Source: Auanema rhodensis (Eukaryota; Nematoda; Chromadorea; Rhabditida; Rhabditidae). From it: DNA of 64,000 nt. Below are positions 23,789 to 38,700 of the stretch, piece by piece; positions within the stretch are counted from its first letter, which is position 1; every line of letters begins with the position of its first letter. The notes beneath the pieces were generated by a model, which had not been told where the DNA came from, did no database searches, and saw nothing but the letters and a program-made list of their open reading frames with translations. The stretch lies in NCBI GenBank assembly GCA_964057225.1, contig OZ059898.1, positions 10,788,001-10,852,000 of the forward strand, given 5' to 3'. The translations under genes were made by a program, and so were the position numbers.

Positions 23789-26700
23789 TTATCGGCTCGA
23801 GCTGGCCACGATTGGCTTGTCTTCTGCGAACACCTCAAAGTGGACCATACCCAATCGAGTGCTAATATCGTGCTCAATGTTCAAAGCATAGGCACGGCAT
23901 TCAACGAATACAAGCTTATTCTTGGGAATCTTCTCAAATTTAACCATTGCCTGAAAAAATATTAATTTCTATCATCAAATATGTTGTTGCAATTTTATCT
24001 CGGCCATTGTAAAATTAATAAAAAAATTCAAAACAATTGATAACAAAGGGTAAATTTAAGCCGTTCAGTTCAGGAAGCCTTAAGTAATCAAAATTACTAG
24101 CATTCCCCTATATCCTTTGAAAGCTTCTCTCAGCTAGTTTATTCAATTCGAAATGCGGAAAATTGATTAGCCCTCTCATTGCACATCCCTGCACTACAAC
24201 ACAACATGACTTGGTTTGGAAAAAGCAAGAGGAAACTGGACTACACTCATACTCTCCTGCATAAGAATTGTAAATTGGATTGAAAACTTACGATAGGTTG
24301 ATGATAGTTGGGGACAAACTTGTATGGATAATATTTTCCATCAATGCCCTCTGGTGGAATGTATTTTGGCTTCCCTATGTTCTCCTTATCTGCATCAGTC
24401 TAAAAATAGAAAAAACTAAAATGAGTTGTGGACATCTGAAGTCAGAATTTGAATTATCAATGAGCCAGAATAAAAGGTATAATCAATAAAAGAACACTTA
24501 CAGTTCCATCACAGTAGATAGCGATAGAGCCATTCTTGTAACGATCCTTGATGGGTTCTGGAACAGATCCAACTGGGTAGTTAAGTGGTTGCCAACCAAT
24601 CAAACGATTCAAAGAAAGAACAACACATGGCTAAAAAACGAGATGAGAAGCTCTTCAAATAATATCACAAGAAAACTTACAGATCCATCCTTAAATCCAT
24701 AGGCGTCCTTAGCTCCACATCCGTTTTTGTTGAAGTCGTCCAAACTGAAGCGGCAGGGCTGCAAAAGTGAAACTTATAACAACTATTTCCAAATGCAACA
24801 GTACCTGGATATCTCCCTCTCCGAGATCGGAGTTGCTTTCGTTTCCTTTGCAGTCTCTGGTTCCATCACCGCCATCATAACGCTTCAAGTACTCAGAAAG
24901 CTGGTCAGTATAGCTTTTGTAAGTGGTCTCATCTCTGACGTTAAACTTGATAAGAGTAGAATCCGGATTCTCTTTGAGCCATGGTTGGTATCCAACTCCT
25001 GAAAAAAATAAAAATAAGCATCCCTGAGAAGAAGGATATTGTAGTGTTTTATCTTTTTCGATTCACCCCTTGTTATTGAGTCCATCGCATCATGAATGCA
25101 AGAACTTCATGACTGAATGTGCCCATAGTTGACAGAAGTGAGGCCTTCATATCTACTAGTCTACCAGTCAATGAAGCAAAAATGATGATATAATAACAAA
25201 CACTGGTTTTCATAGCTCTAATACACACGCGTTCTCATCTTTCCAGAGAATTTGATGCGTGTGATGATGAACGATAGTCTTTTTTTGAATTTTCTTTGAG
25301 CTTTTTCAGTTGGTTTGATAGCGCTCATTTGGCGCCATGACGAAGAGTTGGCAATAGCGTCAGCTCGTACAAAGCAGCTCAACCCAGTAGTATCGATTTG
25401 TTGAGCAAAGGCCATAAAACAAATTTGGTTCGAAAAATGCCATTCATTTCGTTCAATAAAGACCAAACCCTTAAGTATGCGTACTACATTAGCTGTTAAG
25501 TTGGCCTCAACTTCACAAGACAATTGTTTATTTGAGCAATGGATGTCGGAAAACGGATTATATTTTCATGTAGCTCAGAGGATAGATAAACAACAGAGCT
25601 CTGCCAGTGAACCTCTACACCACAACCATCAACACTAGCAGTAGCATTCGTAGAAGCAGAAGCTCCCAATTCAATCCAACAAAAAACATTTGCAGACCCC
25701 TCATCTTCTCAAAGAAAAAACTCGAAAAAGCATGTTGGTAACTCAAATTGCTATTTGTAGTGTAACTTGCTTTACAAAATTCAGATTTGTAGGCATTCTT
25801 ATCAAATGTTTCATGTTTCCCTTTATTTTGGCCCGTGCGAAGGAAAAACCGTCTTGTCTCACATTTCAAACACGCTTTTTATTTGATATGCGAGCACAAA
25901 ACAAACAGAAGTGAATTCACAGTACTGCGGGGCAAACGTAGTTCGAAACTTCCGAACAAACACTACCGTGAAAACTGCGTAAAATTCTGCCCCCGGATGA
26001 GGAGAAGCAGCTTCTCTTTTCCAAGAGAAAAATGAATATAAAGAACCTTGACTGTACCACCGTGAAACAGTGAAATTAAGGATTTTCAGGATTTTTTGAC
26101 TTCTTTCCGGAATTTGTCATAAAAAACTGAAGAAAAGAATAGCGAAAACAAATATATCTGGCACAGCTATTTCTTTTGCATAGTATTTTGACAGCTCATG
26201 AAGTCAATCAGCAATGACGTCAAACAGCTGCACAAAAGGATCTCAAAAGAAAAAGATGATAACAGAGATAGTATTCATTTCCATTTTGATAGAATTTGTT
26301 GCTTTATCTATATAAATATATGTATATATTAATCAATCTCTAATTCTTAGCAAAGCGTAATCCTCTTCAAGATGCTGTTCTGCCTACTTGAGTTATCAAA
26401 TCCTCCTTCTCTTTTCATATATATTAGATCACGAGGGATAAAACAGAATTTAACCTTTTCTGAGAGAAAAGTTCTCACATTAACATTCAATTAAGGTTCA
26501 AAATGCGTAAACTATTAACTTGACCAGTGTAATTCGTCATTTCTCAATATACAAAGTGCTTCAATGATTTTCAAAAGCAGGTATCATGATCAGCGAATGA
26601 CCGGTCAAATTCTCCTGGGCACATCTAATTGAACCCCCAAATACTTACACAAACACGGGACGTTGTCTTTCCCATACCACATGTGATCGGCCATTAAGAA

Positions 26701-27458
26701 CACATATTAAAAGTCCTAATCAGGTACAATTATAAAAAAATCACAGCTTGCGATTCAAGCTCAGAACCCTAGTGTCAGACGGCTACTTTATGCTGTACAC
26801 GATCATTATTAGATTATTTGCTCTCAATAAACTCTTTAGACGTTGAAGTCAATAACGGTAGACATTGTGACTATGACGATAAGACCAAACAGTCTCATAT
26901 GCTTAAGTATTCTTTAGCAAAACTATCATTTCGTGTACGACAATACAGAAATAACAGTCTAATGCAACGACTCACCGGGGTTAATTCCAATGATGGTTCC
27001 TTTTCCGTAATATCTAGGTTCCTTAGGGTCAAGTGTGTTAAGGAAAATAGCGAGACAAGCAATCCAGAAAGCAGCCAGGCAAGCATAGAAGATGATGTAA
27101 AACACGGTAATCTGGACTGAAAAAAATAATGTCATTTCACTAATCAATTATATTCTAATCCAAACGAACACCAAGACTTGGCAGTTCTACCAAGAACAGT
27201 TCCCTTATCCTTGTTGTAAAAGAATTTAGCCAAGGTTTCTTCTCCTTCAGACTCTTTTTTATTGTTTCCGTTCATCAACTATAAAATATTATCGTAAAGA
27301 ATTGATAGTTGCTTTCATCTTTGGGTATTTCCGTATAACACATATGTGAAAAATGTTGATTGAGTACACAAATGTCATATTAACGCGCAAAATCGGGATT
27401 AAAGTATTTCAAAACTGACCGTGTTATTTTCTTCTATTTGATTTCCTTTGCCTGCCAT
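23789..27458 (-). CDS. nkb: Na+/K+-ATPase beta subunit
   Basis: Predicted 319 aa type II membrane glycoprotein. Exons (minus): 27458-27420, 27278-27170, 27116-26976, 24998-24805, 24758-24681, 24630-24502, 24399-24292, 23950-23789. A short cytosolic N-terminus ends in the family motif [13 protein letters not shown], which starts the single transmembrane helix; then comes [13 protein letters not shown], normally where the ectodomain begins. The ectodomain has six cysteines ([42 protein letters not shown]), enough for the three conserved disulfides, and an NGS glycosylation site. The beta subunit is needed to fold and deliver the alpha pump to the plasma membrane. Intron 3 is about 2 kb, the rest are short. 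I cannot decide which of the C. elegans nkb paralogs it matches; X linkage would fit nkb-3. Confidence 0.95.
24999..26975 (-). other. Large third intron of the ATPase beta gene
   Basis: Two-kilobase intron between the transmembrane exon and the ectodomain. It contains no recognisable exon; minus-strand open frames at 25218-25523 and 25615-25869 have no family features. Possible enhancer sequence. Confidence 0.5.
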
Positions 27459-27956
27459 CTTGGAAGATTTCTGGGGTTACACGGAATGTATCCCTTTACC
27501 GTCTTCTAGCTGCGTTTTAGTTGATTTCCCAAACTGAAAGGCAATCGACAGCAGTCGGTTGTCTGTAATATAGAAATTTAATGATGCAACTAATATTTGG
27601 ATGAATGAAAATGATAAGACGATAAAGACAGGCAGATGATATAAAAAATCAAAATAGCGTAAGCTTTGATGAGATTATTGACATGGGAAGAAGGAATGAA
27701 ATCGATACAGATGAACACATGTCGTGTGAAGAAAACGAGGCCTTACTCTGAGACTTCGGCACGAGAGACCACCAAGCGCAAGATGTGGAAAGCTTGACAG
27801 GAGCGAAAGTAGTAAGCTACACAAATTAATCAACAACTGGGATAAAAATCGATAGCGGCAAACATATTTATCACCAACCAAATATGAGATTCTTATGTAA
27901 AGCTTAGTATGAAAGCCAATTATTGGGCCGTGTTCACAATCACATGACAAATATAT

Positions 27957-27989
<33 letters not shown>

Positions 27990-28834
27990 TTATATATATT
28001 TATATGTATAATGCATACATACAATGATATCACCAGTCAATAAAGTAGTTTCTTCTGTTCCGCTCGATTTCAAATTAACTAGTTTGAAATTGATTTCATT
28101 CGTTAAAGTTTAGCAGACTACAACCTTCGAATACTGAACTGAACTGATTCCTCACTCATCCCATATACTGTAACTAAAACCGTACTAGGTCCTACTTGTT
28201 TCAAATAATCGAAACAAGCTCGAATAAAAACGAGAAAAAATTTGAAATGGAACGACTGACAAGAGGGAGAACAGAAAAGACATGACAGGTAAATGTCGCT
28301 GAAATAGAGGAAAGACTGCTGCTGCTAACTATTGATGCTGTGATTCAAAAGGGAGCAGATAAAACGATAAAACAAATAGTAACGAGAATAGAATGATAAA
28401 GTATGATAAAAATAGAAAAAAGCTATACAAAAGAGTGAGTCTGGAGAATGACAATTAAAAGAAACAACAAATAACTGTGAGGTGTGAAATTGTTAAAAAC
28501 TGTTATATCATATCGATCTTTATAACCCTAGGCAAGGGAAACAAAAAATAAAATAAAATGCAAGGCTTTCCCCGATCTCTTGTCAGGAATAAACGACATT
28601 TTGCGATAGATTGGTATAGAAAGTTTAGTGACAATGAAAACGGTCAAAGGGCGACAGATACAAAGAAGCGAGAAATAGTATAGAACATTGATAGAGTCTT
28701 CTTTAGAAGTGGTAGTGAAGACAGTATCACGGCAAGTGTCTACACATTGAGTTACATGAAGTAAGACATTCGGAGAAAAAGATGAAAAACGTAAAAGCTA
28801 CGAAAGAACGATGCGAGTTCAAGATGCTGATGAT

Positions 28835-28837
28835 GTT

Positions 28838-28868
<31 letters not shown>

Positions 28869-28876
28869 ATGATGCG
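28835..28876 (+). repeat. GCT/GAT trinucleotide tract
   Basis: A run of GCT units followed by about nine GAT units and a broken GATGATGAT extension. It creates an Asp-rich open frame that is not a gene. Confidence 0.8.
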
Positions 28877-31800
28877 ATGATGATGGGGCATTGGTGGAGG
28901 AGGAAAAAAGAGGAGGAGGAAGAAACTATGCGAAAGACGGGAACGATAAGGATGGTCACGCAGCGATTAAGAGATGACCGGGCAGGATATGCTCATTCAT
29001 TCTCAATACTTTATCGTTAATCAGAAATTGAGACATATGAGAGAGAACCGGAGTCAAAAGCATGGACCATCAAGGTAAATAATTCCACCATTTATCATGG
29101 AGATGAATTGACCGATCAAACTCGTAAGCTACAAATAGAAACAAAACAAAAGATCAGAAGCCAGACCCATAAAAATAGCAATGTCTTCATATATATATAT
29201 ATATTTTCCTATACATAAATATTAAGAAATATATATTTATATTTAGTTCCAAAGAACATTCGGATTCTAGCGCTTCCTCCCAAAAAACAAGAGGCAAAAG
29301 TAATGCACCAACGTATGTGACATGGATGCCAAGATAATCTGAAACTGCAGAACGCCCGGGATAATACATCCCTAAAACATGTCTTAAGTGTAAGCAGGAC
29401 AAAAAAGTGAACAACTGCCTAGGCTGCCGTTTCCGATTACAAGTCTAGCACAGAAATTGCTCGAAATGGCCGCTTTCCACTACACATAAATCCGGAGAAG
29501 GAATTAGCAAATATACAATGTCGAGTGTACAATGAATGATCATCAGCACAATTCTTCTTATATTCCAAGCCGTATAGCAAAGGAGAGAAGGAAGATAAAA
29601 CGTATACTTATAAGCGTAACGCTGGCATAAGATACATTCAATAAGACTATTAAATTCTCAATGAAGACTCGCTATCAGTTGAATAGAAAAGGTAGACGAC
29701 ATAAACGATATGAATCTGAACTTCGAATCCTGACTGGGTTAGAATTAAGGTTTGGACACAGTAGGCAATGGAAAAGAAAACCCCACAATCAGTCTGGCAC
29801 TTTAAGGCAATTCGCATCGGTAATTTTGACGACCATAGGCATAATGCGCAGCCAACGTTGCCAATTCTCTTTATTTGATATGACAGACCAGAAATAGGAC
29901 GAAGAAAAACAATCACACACAAGCTGTTTTCAAAATATTTACTACATAAGGCAAAGTAACGGACAGAAAGTGATCAGACAACCAGCATTAGAAGGCAGCC
30001 AACCATCGATGACAAAGAGAATGAAAAAGGGAGAATAGAAAAAAGATAGAGAAAAACGACATGACGGCAGAAAACTGTAAGTCTGCAAAAAGAAAGCAAA
30101 TTCAAATCGTGCATAAAACTTCAAATTCATTCATGAGGATGAAATTTCAGGCATAAATTCAAGTTTTAGGTTGTTTCCAGTCATGCTAAGAATACATGCA
30201 CACGCCAATTAACATACTCGACGGAAATGCCGATGACCAGAAAATTTAGAAAAGAATTTCTCATGGCGCGGCATAGCGCAGAACGTAAAATACTTCACCA
30301 CTGATTCCTCTCAATTTCTAGTTTTGCCCATTTTGACAAGGTCGTCGTCAAGAAACGTGTATGCTGCCTCGTCGTCAATAATCATAACACGACAAGCAGG
30401 TAGAAAGAGGTAAGGGAAGCAACAATGAAAGAATATAGAAGAAAGACTAAAGTAAAATCGATAGTTGTGTCCGTACAAACACAAAAGCAACAACGGTTGT
30501 GAACAACTCTTCTCTAGCCCTGACTCATTTCAGCTCAGAAAAACTAAGCATTCAGTCTAAAGCTCTCTTGCCATTGTGACTATATTTGGTGGAAATAATC
30601 AGGAAAAAAAAACTAAAGAAAATGAAAACCTGTGCCACTGAGTTGGATGAATAGATATATTCAAATGCTTGTGTATACAAAATTAGGAAGAAAAGCAAAC
30701 AAAAGTCAATATTACGAACTAGATTGAGGAGATGAAAATTAGGAGTAAACATTAGACAAAATAATCTCTAGCTATGTCTGCGGACGGCAGATCATCTGGA
30801 CAAAACAGCTGTCATAAACACAAGAAAAGGCGAGCAAAATCCATACGAAAACGACACAAGAGACGGGAATCAAAAAATAAGATATCTCGTTCCGAATACA
30901 GAATAAGCTTAAAATAAAGAGAAGGATCGATAAAGCATTTGCATGGCATAGCAACGGGCTGTCGTTCAAGGCATGTGGGAGTGTCAAAATAGCTTACTCC
31001 TGACTTGGTTAGATGCGCAGGTTCAATATTTGCGTAGGAGAGAAGAGGTGCAAAAATGTAAATTCAGAATGGAAGATTCTCTTTCAGCATATGCTTTTCA
31101 CTGCTTTGTCTAACTTTTATATTCAATCCTTTCACCCATGACGATGACGCCTCAAATATATTAAGAGAGCAATCGCTTGATGGCTATAAAATACATTCAA
31201 TAACTAAAAGAAATTTAAAATCGAAAGAAAATTTCAATGTTATAATTTCAGAATTATTTTTGCGCAGATCGCGTGATTTGTTAAATGATATCTCTTAGTT
31301 GTATGGCTCAAACGTGGTGTTGGCGGGAGATTTCAAGTTTTTAGCTCTTGCACTTGTTCAATATCACAAAAGGCCATTCGAAGTTAAATAAGCGGTATCC
31401 CTCCTTTATTTAGATCATTATACAGTATCTGAAGATTTGTTGACTATGGAGGAACAAATTTAAAACAGACAATTTATCTTCGTAATGGTGAGATGCTAGC
31501 GTTAGTGAACCTGCGCCGCGGTGCGAAAGTACTCGAAAACTTGAGATGTAACACCGTTCACTGTGTGCACCACTATCAAACACTAAATGCTCATCATCTA
31601 TGGTTGTCTCTATGTCTTCTTTCTTCTTTTCATTTTTCTTTTTCTTAAGGCACAGAAGCGTAAACGCAGTGAATCTTCTGATGTGAACGAAACATTATCC
31701 TCGTTTCCAGTATATTTTCATTTGGGAATAGATGTCTACAAAAAAACCGCAAAGCTGAGGATGGAATCCTTGTGAATGTTTTGAGAATGGTGTAAACCAT

Positions 31801-33759
31801 TACTCCTTGTAATTGAAATAAATGAAAGCCCGACGGTGGGGGCTTCTAAGAGAAAAGAGAGAAAGAGAATGGACTGACAACAAGCCAACAACACTGCCAA
31901 GATCAATGAACTCGATAGTGTGCGCTTGAAATTGGCGACCTCGAAAACGATTCTACCGCCTGAATAATTTCTGCTCATTTTTTTTGACATGTGAGACAAC
32001 AGCTGGTAGAGTTGGTAAGCTCTTATGTGCTAGTAATCGCATATTTCTCCTTCTAGATTTCTGTATATCCATTAAGCAACATTGTGCCTAGCAGGCTAGT
32101 TGTATCCAATGAAGGAAATCCGATAAGCATTAAGTTTTGCCAGATGAGAAAGGTAGTATGATGCAATGTCTGATAGAGAGGTAGTTCAAACTAATCAAAA
32201 TGCTTAGTTAAAAATAGAACCATAGAAAATATTTCTATGTTCGATCAAGGTCGAAAAAACAAATGCGAATAGATGGCCGGGTGAACTAATCAGTGTTTTC
32301 TGCCTTTGTCATCGGCACTGGCCCGAATCTAATGAATAGTTTTGAAGAAAGATGGCATCATTCAAGTCCATATTGTCAGTACCTTATTGACATTTAACTC
32401 GAACTATGTGATAATATCATGAATGAGGGATTTAAGAGTCTTGGGAAGATGTGACATTGATTGACAAAGGCAACTAGAAAAGTTGAAGATGATCGCAATT
32501 TGAACTGTACGCCCCCTACCCTCGAGCTAGCGAAGACGTTACGTCGTTATATAATCGAAGTATTCACTAAACCCTACATTAAACAGAGTTGAGTAGGCAG
32601 AAAAGACCGCCGGGTAAATGCTTATAGAAAGGATTTTGAGCCTAATCCCTTCTTAAAGGTAGTCGCTCTACGGTGAAAAACACATTATGTTGCAAACTCT
32701 ACATTTTCGCTCGCCTTTCTTTGTATCAGCGCCATCATACAATCAGCGATTGCTTAGAATTAGGCTGAAGAAGTGCCTTTTCAATGATTGCGAAAAGGTT
32801 AGAAAGTAAAGTAACATTTTATTGCAATGTATGTGTAGGGAAAGAGCCTAGCTCACTGGAGTCTCCGAAAAGTAAAATATACCAAGAGAAAAAAGCTAGA
32901 GAAAGTTTGTGAATGAGCCTACTGATAGAAACTCGAAAGAGCTTGGAGATAGAAGAGAGTTGGTGAGAGATAATAAGTGAGTGCGAGACGAAGACACTAC
33001 AAGACGTAAAGAGAAAGTAAGAAAGAAAGAGTGGAAACGAATAAAATATATATTCTCATGATAGAAACCAGAATGTGGATAGATAACAAACTAAAAACAT
33101 TCAAAATGAAAGAATAGGTAGTTTTTTTTTATAAATTGTTGCTGAGCACACTACAGACAAACGTAAACAATAATTTCAATATATATCGCATATGCTAGAT
33201 AATATTTAAACATAACTGACAAAATACTAAAAAACTTTAATAAAACGAAAAAATATTCAAGTTGTTCACTATTCATACATGGAAGTGAGTTCAAGCAGAA
33301 ATGAAAATGAAAGCCGGCAGGTTTTGCGTTAAATATTCTGGAAGGTAAACTGTATCTAACTAATACCAAAGACCACTATCAAACTTTCGGAATTTTGAGA
33401 GGTGTTGGAAGTAACAGTTGATTGCTTATCAGTAGTATTCAGTGTATGATGAAACCCGAATGATAACCGATGTGATCTCGACATTCTCAAGATGCAGCCA
33501 CCATAAAAGCTGTCAGCTAACGATGCTATGGCAAGCAATAGGAATATTAGTAAATTAAAGAAGAAACCAGGAAAATGATGAAAAAAAACTTAGAGATAAG
33601 AAATGAATAGACTAGAGAAAAAGAAACAACTACAACGTAAGCGAAATGCGGAAACAAGTAGAAAAGGATGAAATATTGAGAACATAGTTGAAATATGGAA
33701 TTTTTTAAAGGAAGGAGTATCAATGGATGAAAAAGCAGCAGGAGCGGGTAGTTCTCAAT

Positions 33760-34440
33760 AGTTCATGCATGGAATGGAAGATAACTTTGAGCAAGAAGAG
33801 GAGGGGAAAGCCGACGAGCGACGACGAGGGAAGCAGGCAGACGGCCGAGCTAGCGCTAGCTGGGCTCAGCCCGCTCAACCAAGCAATCCACTGCTGCAGC
33901 CCAGTCAGAAGCCTAGAGGGAGAGTGCAGAAAAGAAATAGACTTAGAGAAAAAAGTGATAGAAAGAAAGGAGGAGGCAACAGAAAAAAAGAGGAGAGCAC
34001 TAGAGAGAGCAGAATGAGAAAAGAATAGATAATAGACGAGAGATAAAACGAAAGACTTAAAGTAGCAGAGAGAGTGACAGACTAAGCTGTTGGTGCTGCT
34101 GTTGATCGTAGTTTTGCTGCTGAGGGAAGAAGAGAGTAGAGGGGAGCGGGGCGGCTATAGGAGCCGTCTACGCAAAAGCGTCGCTGCTATCGATTTGGGA
34201 CTCAGAGACGGACGGGCAGGCTCTGCCTTCCCTCTCTAAACCAACCAACAGCACTGCTGGCTCGGTCTGTTCTGACTGGCTTGCTTGGGTTTGGTCTGGC
34301 TCGGCCTATCTGCTGCCGCGCGCCGACTCTAAACCCCCTTTCTCACAGCATGTCCGAGAAAACTCAGCCTATTTGCATAACTTTTGCTCCGTTGACGTTG
34401 TACCCGCGGGGTTGAATGAAGTAACGCAGCTTAACACACG
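33760..34440. promoter_or_regulatory. GC-rich island in a gene-free region, candidate distal promoter
   Basis: Local base composition shifts sharply to G/C with many CpG (GGAGCGGGGCGGC, GCCGCGCGCCGAC) inside AT-rich surroundings. Read on the minus strand, a GC-rich part is followed by CT-rich sequence, the order also seen upstream of other genes here. It would lie 6-7 kb upstream of the beta-subunit ATG. No direct evidence of transcription. Confidence 0.3.
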
Positions 34441-35528
34441 CTTCTATTTTTTAAATAAAATAAAAATTTCAAAAATTTCAAAAAGGGGAAACTATGTCGT
34501 AAATGATTGCCTGTTGCAGAAGTCGAGCACCGTGCTATAAAATAGATAACGACTATATAGGCATAGTTGTACAGATCTTAGCAATGTATTTTCGGCAACG
34601 AAACGCTTCAGACAACTACGAATTTAAAAATAAATGTACGTCTATATAAACTCGCATATTTACACGCGCGGACGTATACGTGAAATCAGTGGTATCACAC
34701 AAGCTTACACGACAGATGATCACAGAGCGGCTGCTAGCCAGGGTTTTCTAAAAGATAACTAACTCGTCTGCCGAGGGGTACGTTTATTTTGTTCTTTTTT
34801 TTTCTGCTGACTCTGCCTGCCCTTGCTTTCTTTTAGTTTACAAATTCACTCTTCTCCTTTTTTATTCCAGATGTGCGATAAACAAGATAAATAAGCCCAT
34901 GAGGAGAAGTGATTATTTCCTGAAAATATAAGGGTGCTAGCTTAAACATGTTATGTGCATCAAATGATTTCCGGGGTCCTTACACTCTACAAAAAGCCGG
35001 TCAATGGTGACCCAAAGGCTGCAACTGATGTTGATGATAGTGGCCTGGAAAAACAAGCCCATGAGCGGAGAAGCAAAAGGAATTGAAGGGGCTAAAAGAA
35101 AAGAAAGGGAAGCTACTACAGCGAGCACATCAATATAAAAGACATATAGCCTTGGTATTTCTGTGATAAAAAGTTATTTTTAATTTTAGTCAAACAAAGA
35201 CCTAATCTTGGTCGTTAATGAGGTAATTTGGAGAACAAACCACGAGGGAAGACTCGCGTATCACAACACCAAAATCAGCATTTATCATTATTGAATATTT
35301 AGTTACACATCACTCTTTGTGCAGTTATAGATCTGCAACAGCAGTTTTCATTATATTTTATCAGTATGTAAGAAATCAAAATAGTCACTATGTTTCAAAG
35401 GAAGCCGTTGACCCGTGGACACGTCATTCTGAATACTTTATCGGCAAGACACGATTCAATTGCCATCGCATGACGTAAACGGAACTTAAATGTTTGGATC
35501 ACAGCAGTCTTCGAATGATAATAAAATA

Positions 35529-35534
35529 TTTATT
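35529..35534 (-). terminator. Candidate poly(A) signal of the golgin gene
   Basis: AATAAA on the minus strand, 180 bases after the golgin stop codon. It is the first canonical signal downstream. Confidence 0.5.
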
Positions 35535-35713
35535 ACACTTCAATCCCGCAAATGTATATATTATATCACATAGTTAATGCACTTATATCACAGTAATGGA
35601 AACGTAAGATTGTACAATATCCGTGTTAATCAGACAGGAAATGATATTAAAGACGTATGAAAGTGAGATATTTTATAAACATAGTGTGCTCCGCTCCGTT
35701 TTTTAATCCCCAG

Positions 35714-38700
35714 CTAAAACCCACTCCATTTTATATATGATCCCCATGAACCAGCTTGGTTATAAGCTTGACCATCTGTAAAATGATTAATTCTCAGTGC
35801 AAGAAAAGAACACAAAAACAAACCAAACTCGGCGGAACGCTTTAGAATCTCTACTTCATCATTCGAGAGTCGAAGCATAGTGTTCAGAATGGGTATTAAT
35901 TGAAATTTTTCGGCTTTTACTCGTTCTGGTGTCAAAAACTAAAAAAAAAAGATGATAAATTTACACGCTCTCAGCAAAGAAAGTCGGCTTTTTGTAATCA
36001 ATCAATTAGAGTGGTTTTCAAATAAAAATGTTTTCAAAAACATATTTCCAGTTTTTTTAAGACTATTATGCTTCAGAATGTTAAGTGATTTACCTTAATT
36101 ATAACATTCTTTAGATACTCCATATTTTCGCTATGCTCTTTTCTTTCGTCGTTTCTTTCGAGACGCCTAATCTCTTCTTTCAAGAAACGGCTCTGAAAAT
36201 TATATAGTACTAAGAAGTTGACACCTGATCCTCAAAAGTATTCGTTGCCGTCAATGAAATAGTCACCTGTTCTATGAGGCGGCCATTAGCAGCTTCGCTC
36301 TCACTAAGCAATTCTCTAGTATGTTGAGCATGCTTTCTAAGGTTCTCTAATTCATCTATCAATTGCTCAAAAGTCATTGGAGATTCTACATCTATACACT
36401 GTACACCGTCCTTTTCCTGCATTGAGCCTTCTCCAAATAGAACATCTTCCAAAGATGGTTCCTGCAATTTTAACATTAAATTAATTAATAACAGCACCGA
36501 AAGTTTTCTCAATTTAGTAATAAATAATTCTAAATTCAAGTATATTTAGGCTAGATCAGGTCAAGTAAACATCAAGATATGTTTACATACATCGCCTCTT
36601 TCTCAAAAGCAGTACTACGCGCAACTAAAAATAAGCTGCAAGTCGAAAGAAACTGCTTTGTAGACAATGTGACGCAACAGATTTAAAAGAAAAGACACGT
36701 CAAACACAAATGAAGAAAACAGCTTGTTTAACTCACATGAATTTGAGAATCTTCGCCGAATGTTGCATTTGATAACTTTCCGGAGATTGTCGAATGGCAA
36801 CGGAAATCAGATGTATATTCACGGTCACTGAAATTTTGTCACTTCGGTTTCACATGAACAGAATAGTCACACAACTGTCAGTATTCGAGACACCACCAGC
36901 TACTTCGATGAAAAGAATGAGAAAGGAAAGAGATTGGAAGACATAAGAAAAAATAAGAAGGAGAAAGACAAGAGGGGTTGTGAGAGATTTAAAGTTAAAT
37001 TAGCAACAGACCTAAACTGAGGAAAGACAGCTGCTACTGGTGCTGTTCGGGCGGGACGTTGCTCCTTTCGGCTGTCATCCAGCTGCTTTAAAGCTTCCTC
37101 ACGCAGTTTTCTCTCTTCCCCTAACTGTTAAATAAAGAATAAGTCAAAGAACTTATTTTAGAAGTAGAAATTTTCATTGATATTTTTGAAAAATCAATGA
37201 AGAAAGCAATCAGATCTTCAACAGAAATAATAGAAAAAACATTTTGGGAGTCAGCATTTGAAATATATGAGCGGAAATACCTGTTTCTCAAGCTGATTTA
37301 TCTTGAAATTGCTTTTTTCTCGTTCGGAAGATAACAAATGTTCCACCTACAAACAAAACAACACATCATCGTAAGTACTTCAATGAACAACCTTATCATT
37401 ATGTATTTTAAGTGTGTCAATTTGACAAGTGAGACTATGTATATGTGCAGATAATTGAGTTTTTTCTATTGCGCCTTTCTCAAGATCTGATTTCGCAGCT
37501 CTAAGATCATCCATCCTAAATCACAGGTACTGAATTACAACTTAAGCTACTAGAGCTTACGTTGAAGCTAGAGACAGTTGAGCTTCATCAGATTCGCGAC
37601 GATAATTTCTATTCTCAGTTTCCAGATGTGATACTTGCTCACGAGCTCGGGACACATCATGTTGAAGGCTAGATCTATTCTCTCTATAATAAGTAAATAA
37701 ATTATATGAATTGAAGCTAAAATCCAATAACAAATAGTAAATAGCTGAAGGATTTTTATAATATAATTTATAATAGAGAGGCTATAGTGAGAAAATTAAA
37801 ACAACACTTCATTTTCCATTACGATTCTTAGAAGAGTTATTCAGATGATGCTGCTTTTTTTTAAGTATTTAACCAAATAATTCTTACTTTTTCAATTTTA
37901 TTAGATATTTGAAAAAGGGGTAGGGTGAAAACTTTTGATACATATTTAACACATACTTCAGTTGAGATATTGTTTCCTGCAGTTCACTAATTGTCATTTC
38001 CAGCTTTTCAATCTCCGTAGATTCGGATTCATGATTTTCCTGTTTTACTTTTTGTTCCAAAACAAATCTCGCTCTAGTCTTCCAATAAAAATAATAAGAT
38101 CTTGTAAAATTTAATAGAAAACACCTTGAAGTTTTCGTAATCTCTAGATAAATCATCAGCTCTACTCTCTGCAGAATCACGATCTACTCGTAATCTTTTA
38201 TTTTCTTCACGTTGAGTATCCAGAGTTTCTTCAAGTCTATAAAAAATATTTAAAAAAAAAAATGAAATATTTGATTTGTACTTATTAATCCTTCGTTGAG
38301 CAGTTGCCAACTCTTTACTAAGCTCCAAACGCTCAGAACCTCTATCATCTTCTACAGAACTCAAGCGTACTTTTACCTGTTCTAACTCTTCTCGCATTTC
38401 ATTTGTTCGAGCTCTCTCTTCTATAATAGAAACATAAGTAAAGAACAATAAAAGAAAAATTAAGACCTAATAGATCTTTGTTTAATCGTTCTACTTCAGC
38501 TCGAGACTCCATACTCTCCTTTGTCAACTTTTCCTCTGATGTTCTGAATAAAACTTTTTAATAAAACAAAGAAGAAAAACAATTAAAACTTTGTAGTGTG
38601 ATGTTGGCTCTTCAGCTTGGATAACTCCTCTTGTAAATTAGTAGTATTTATCAATGCTTCTTTCAATTCTTTTTGGAGATTATTGACCTAAAAAAGAATG

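Larger units (their letters stand above)
27459..35713. other. 8.2 kb gene-free stretch upstream of the ATPase beta subunit
   Basis: No coding exon supported on either strand. It contains AT runs (27953-28010), a GAT-rich tract (28835-28876), and many purine-rich stretches. A GC-richer island lies at about 33760-34440, followed on the minus strand by a CT-rich run; this resembles the GC-plus-CT layout in the GATA intron and could be a distal promoter for the beta subunit. A TTTCAG-like acceptor close to the ATG (near 27543) would allow a 5' UTR intron or trans-splicing. That reading is inference. Confidence 0.45.

Noticed and set aside
28811-29020. Asp-rich open frame
   Set aside because: Caused by the GAT trinucleotide tract.
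33727-34028. Two overlapping Lys/Glu/Arg-rich frames
   Set aside because: Both arise from a purine-rich stretch in the GC island; two frames open at once with no motif argues for composition, not coding.
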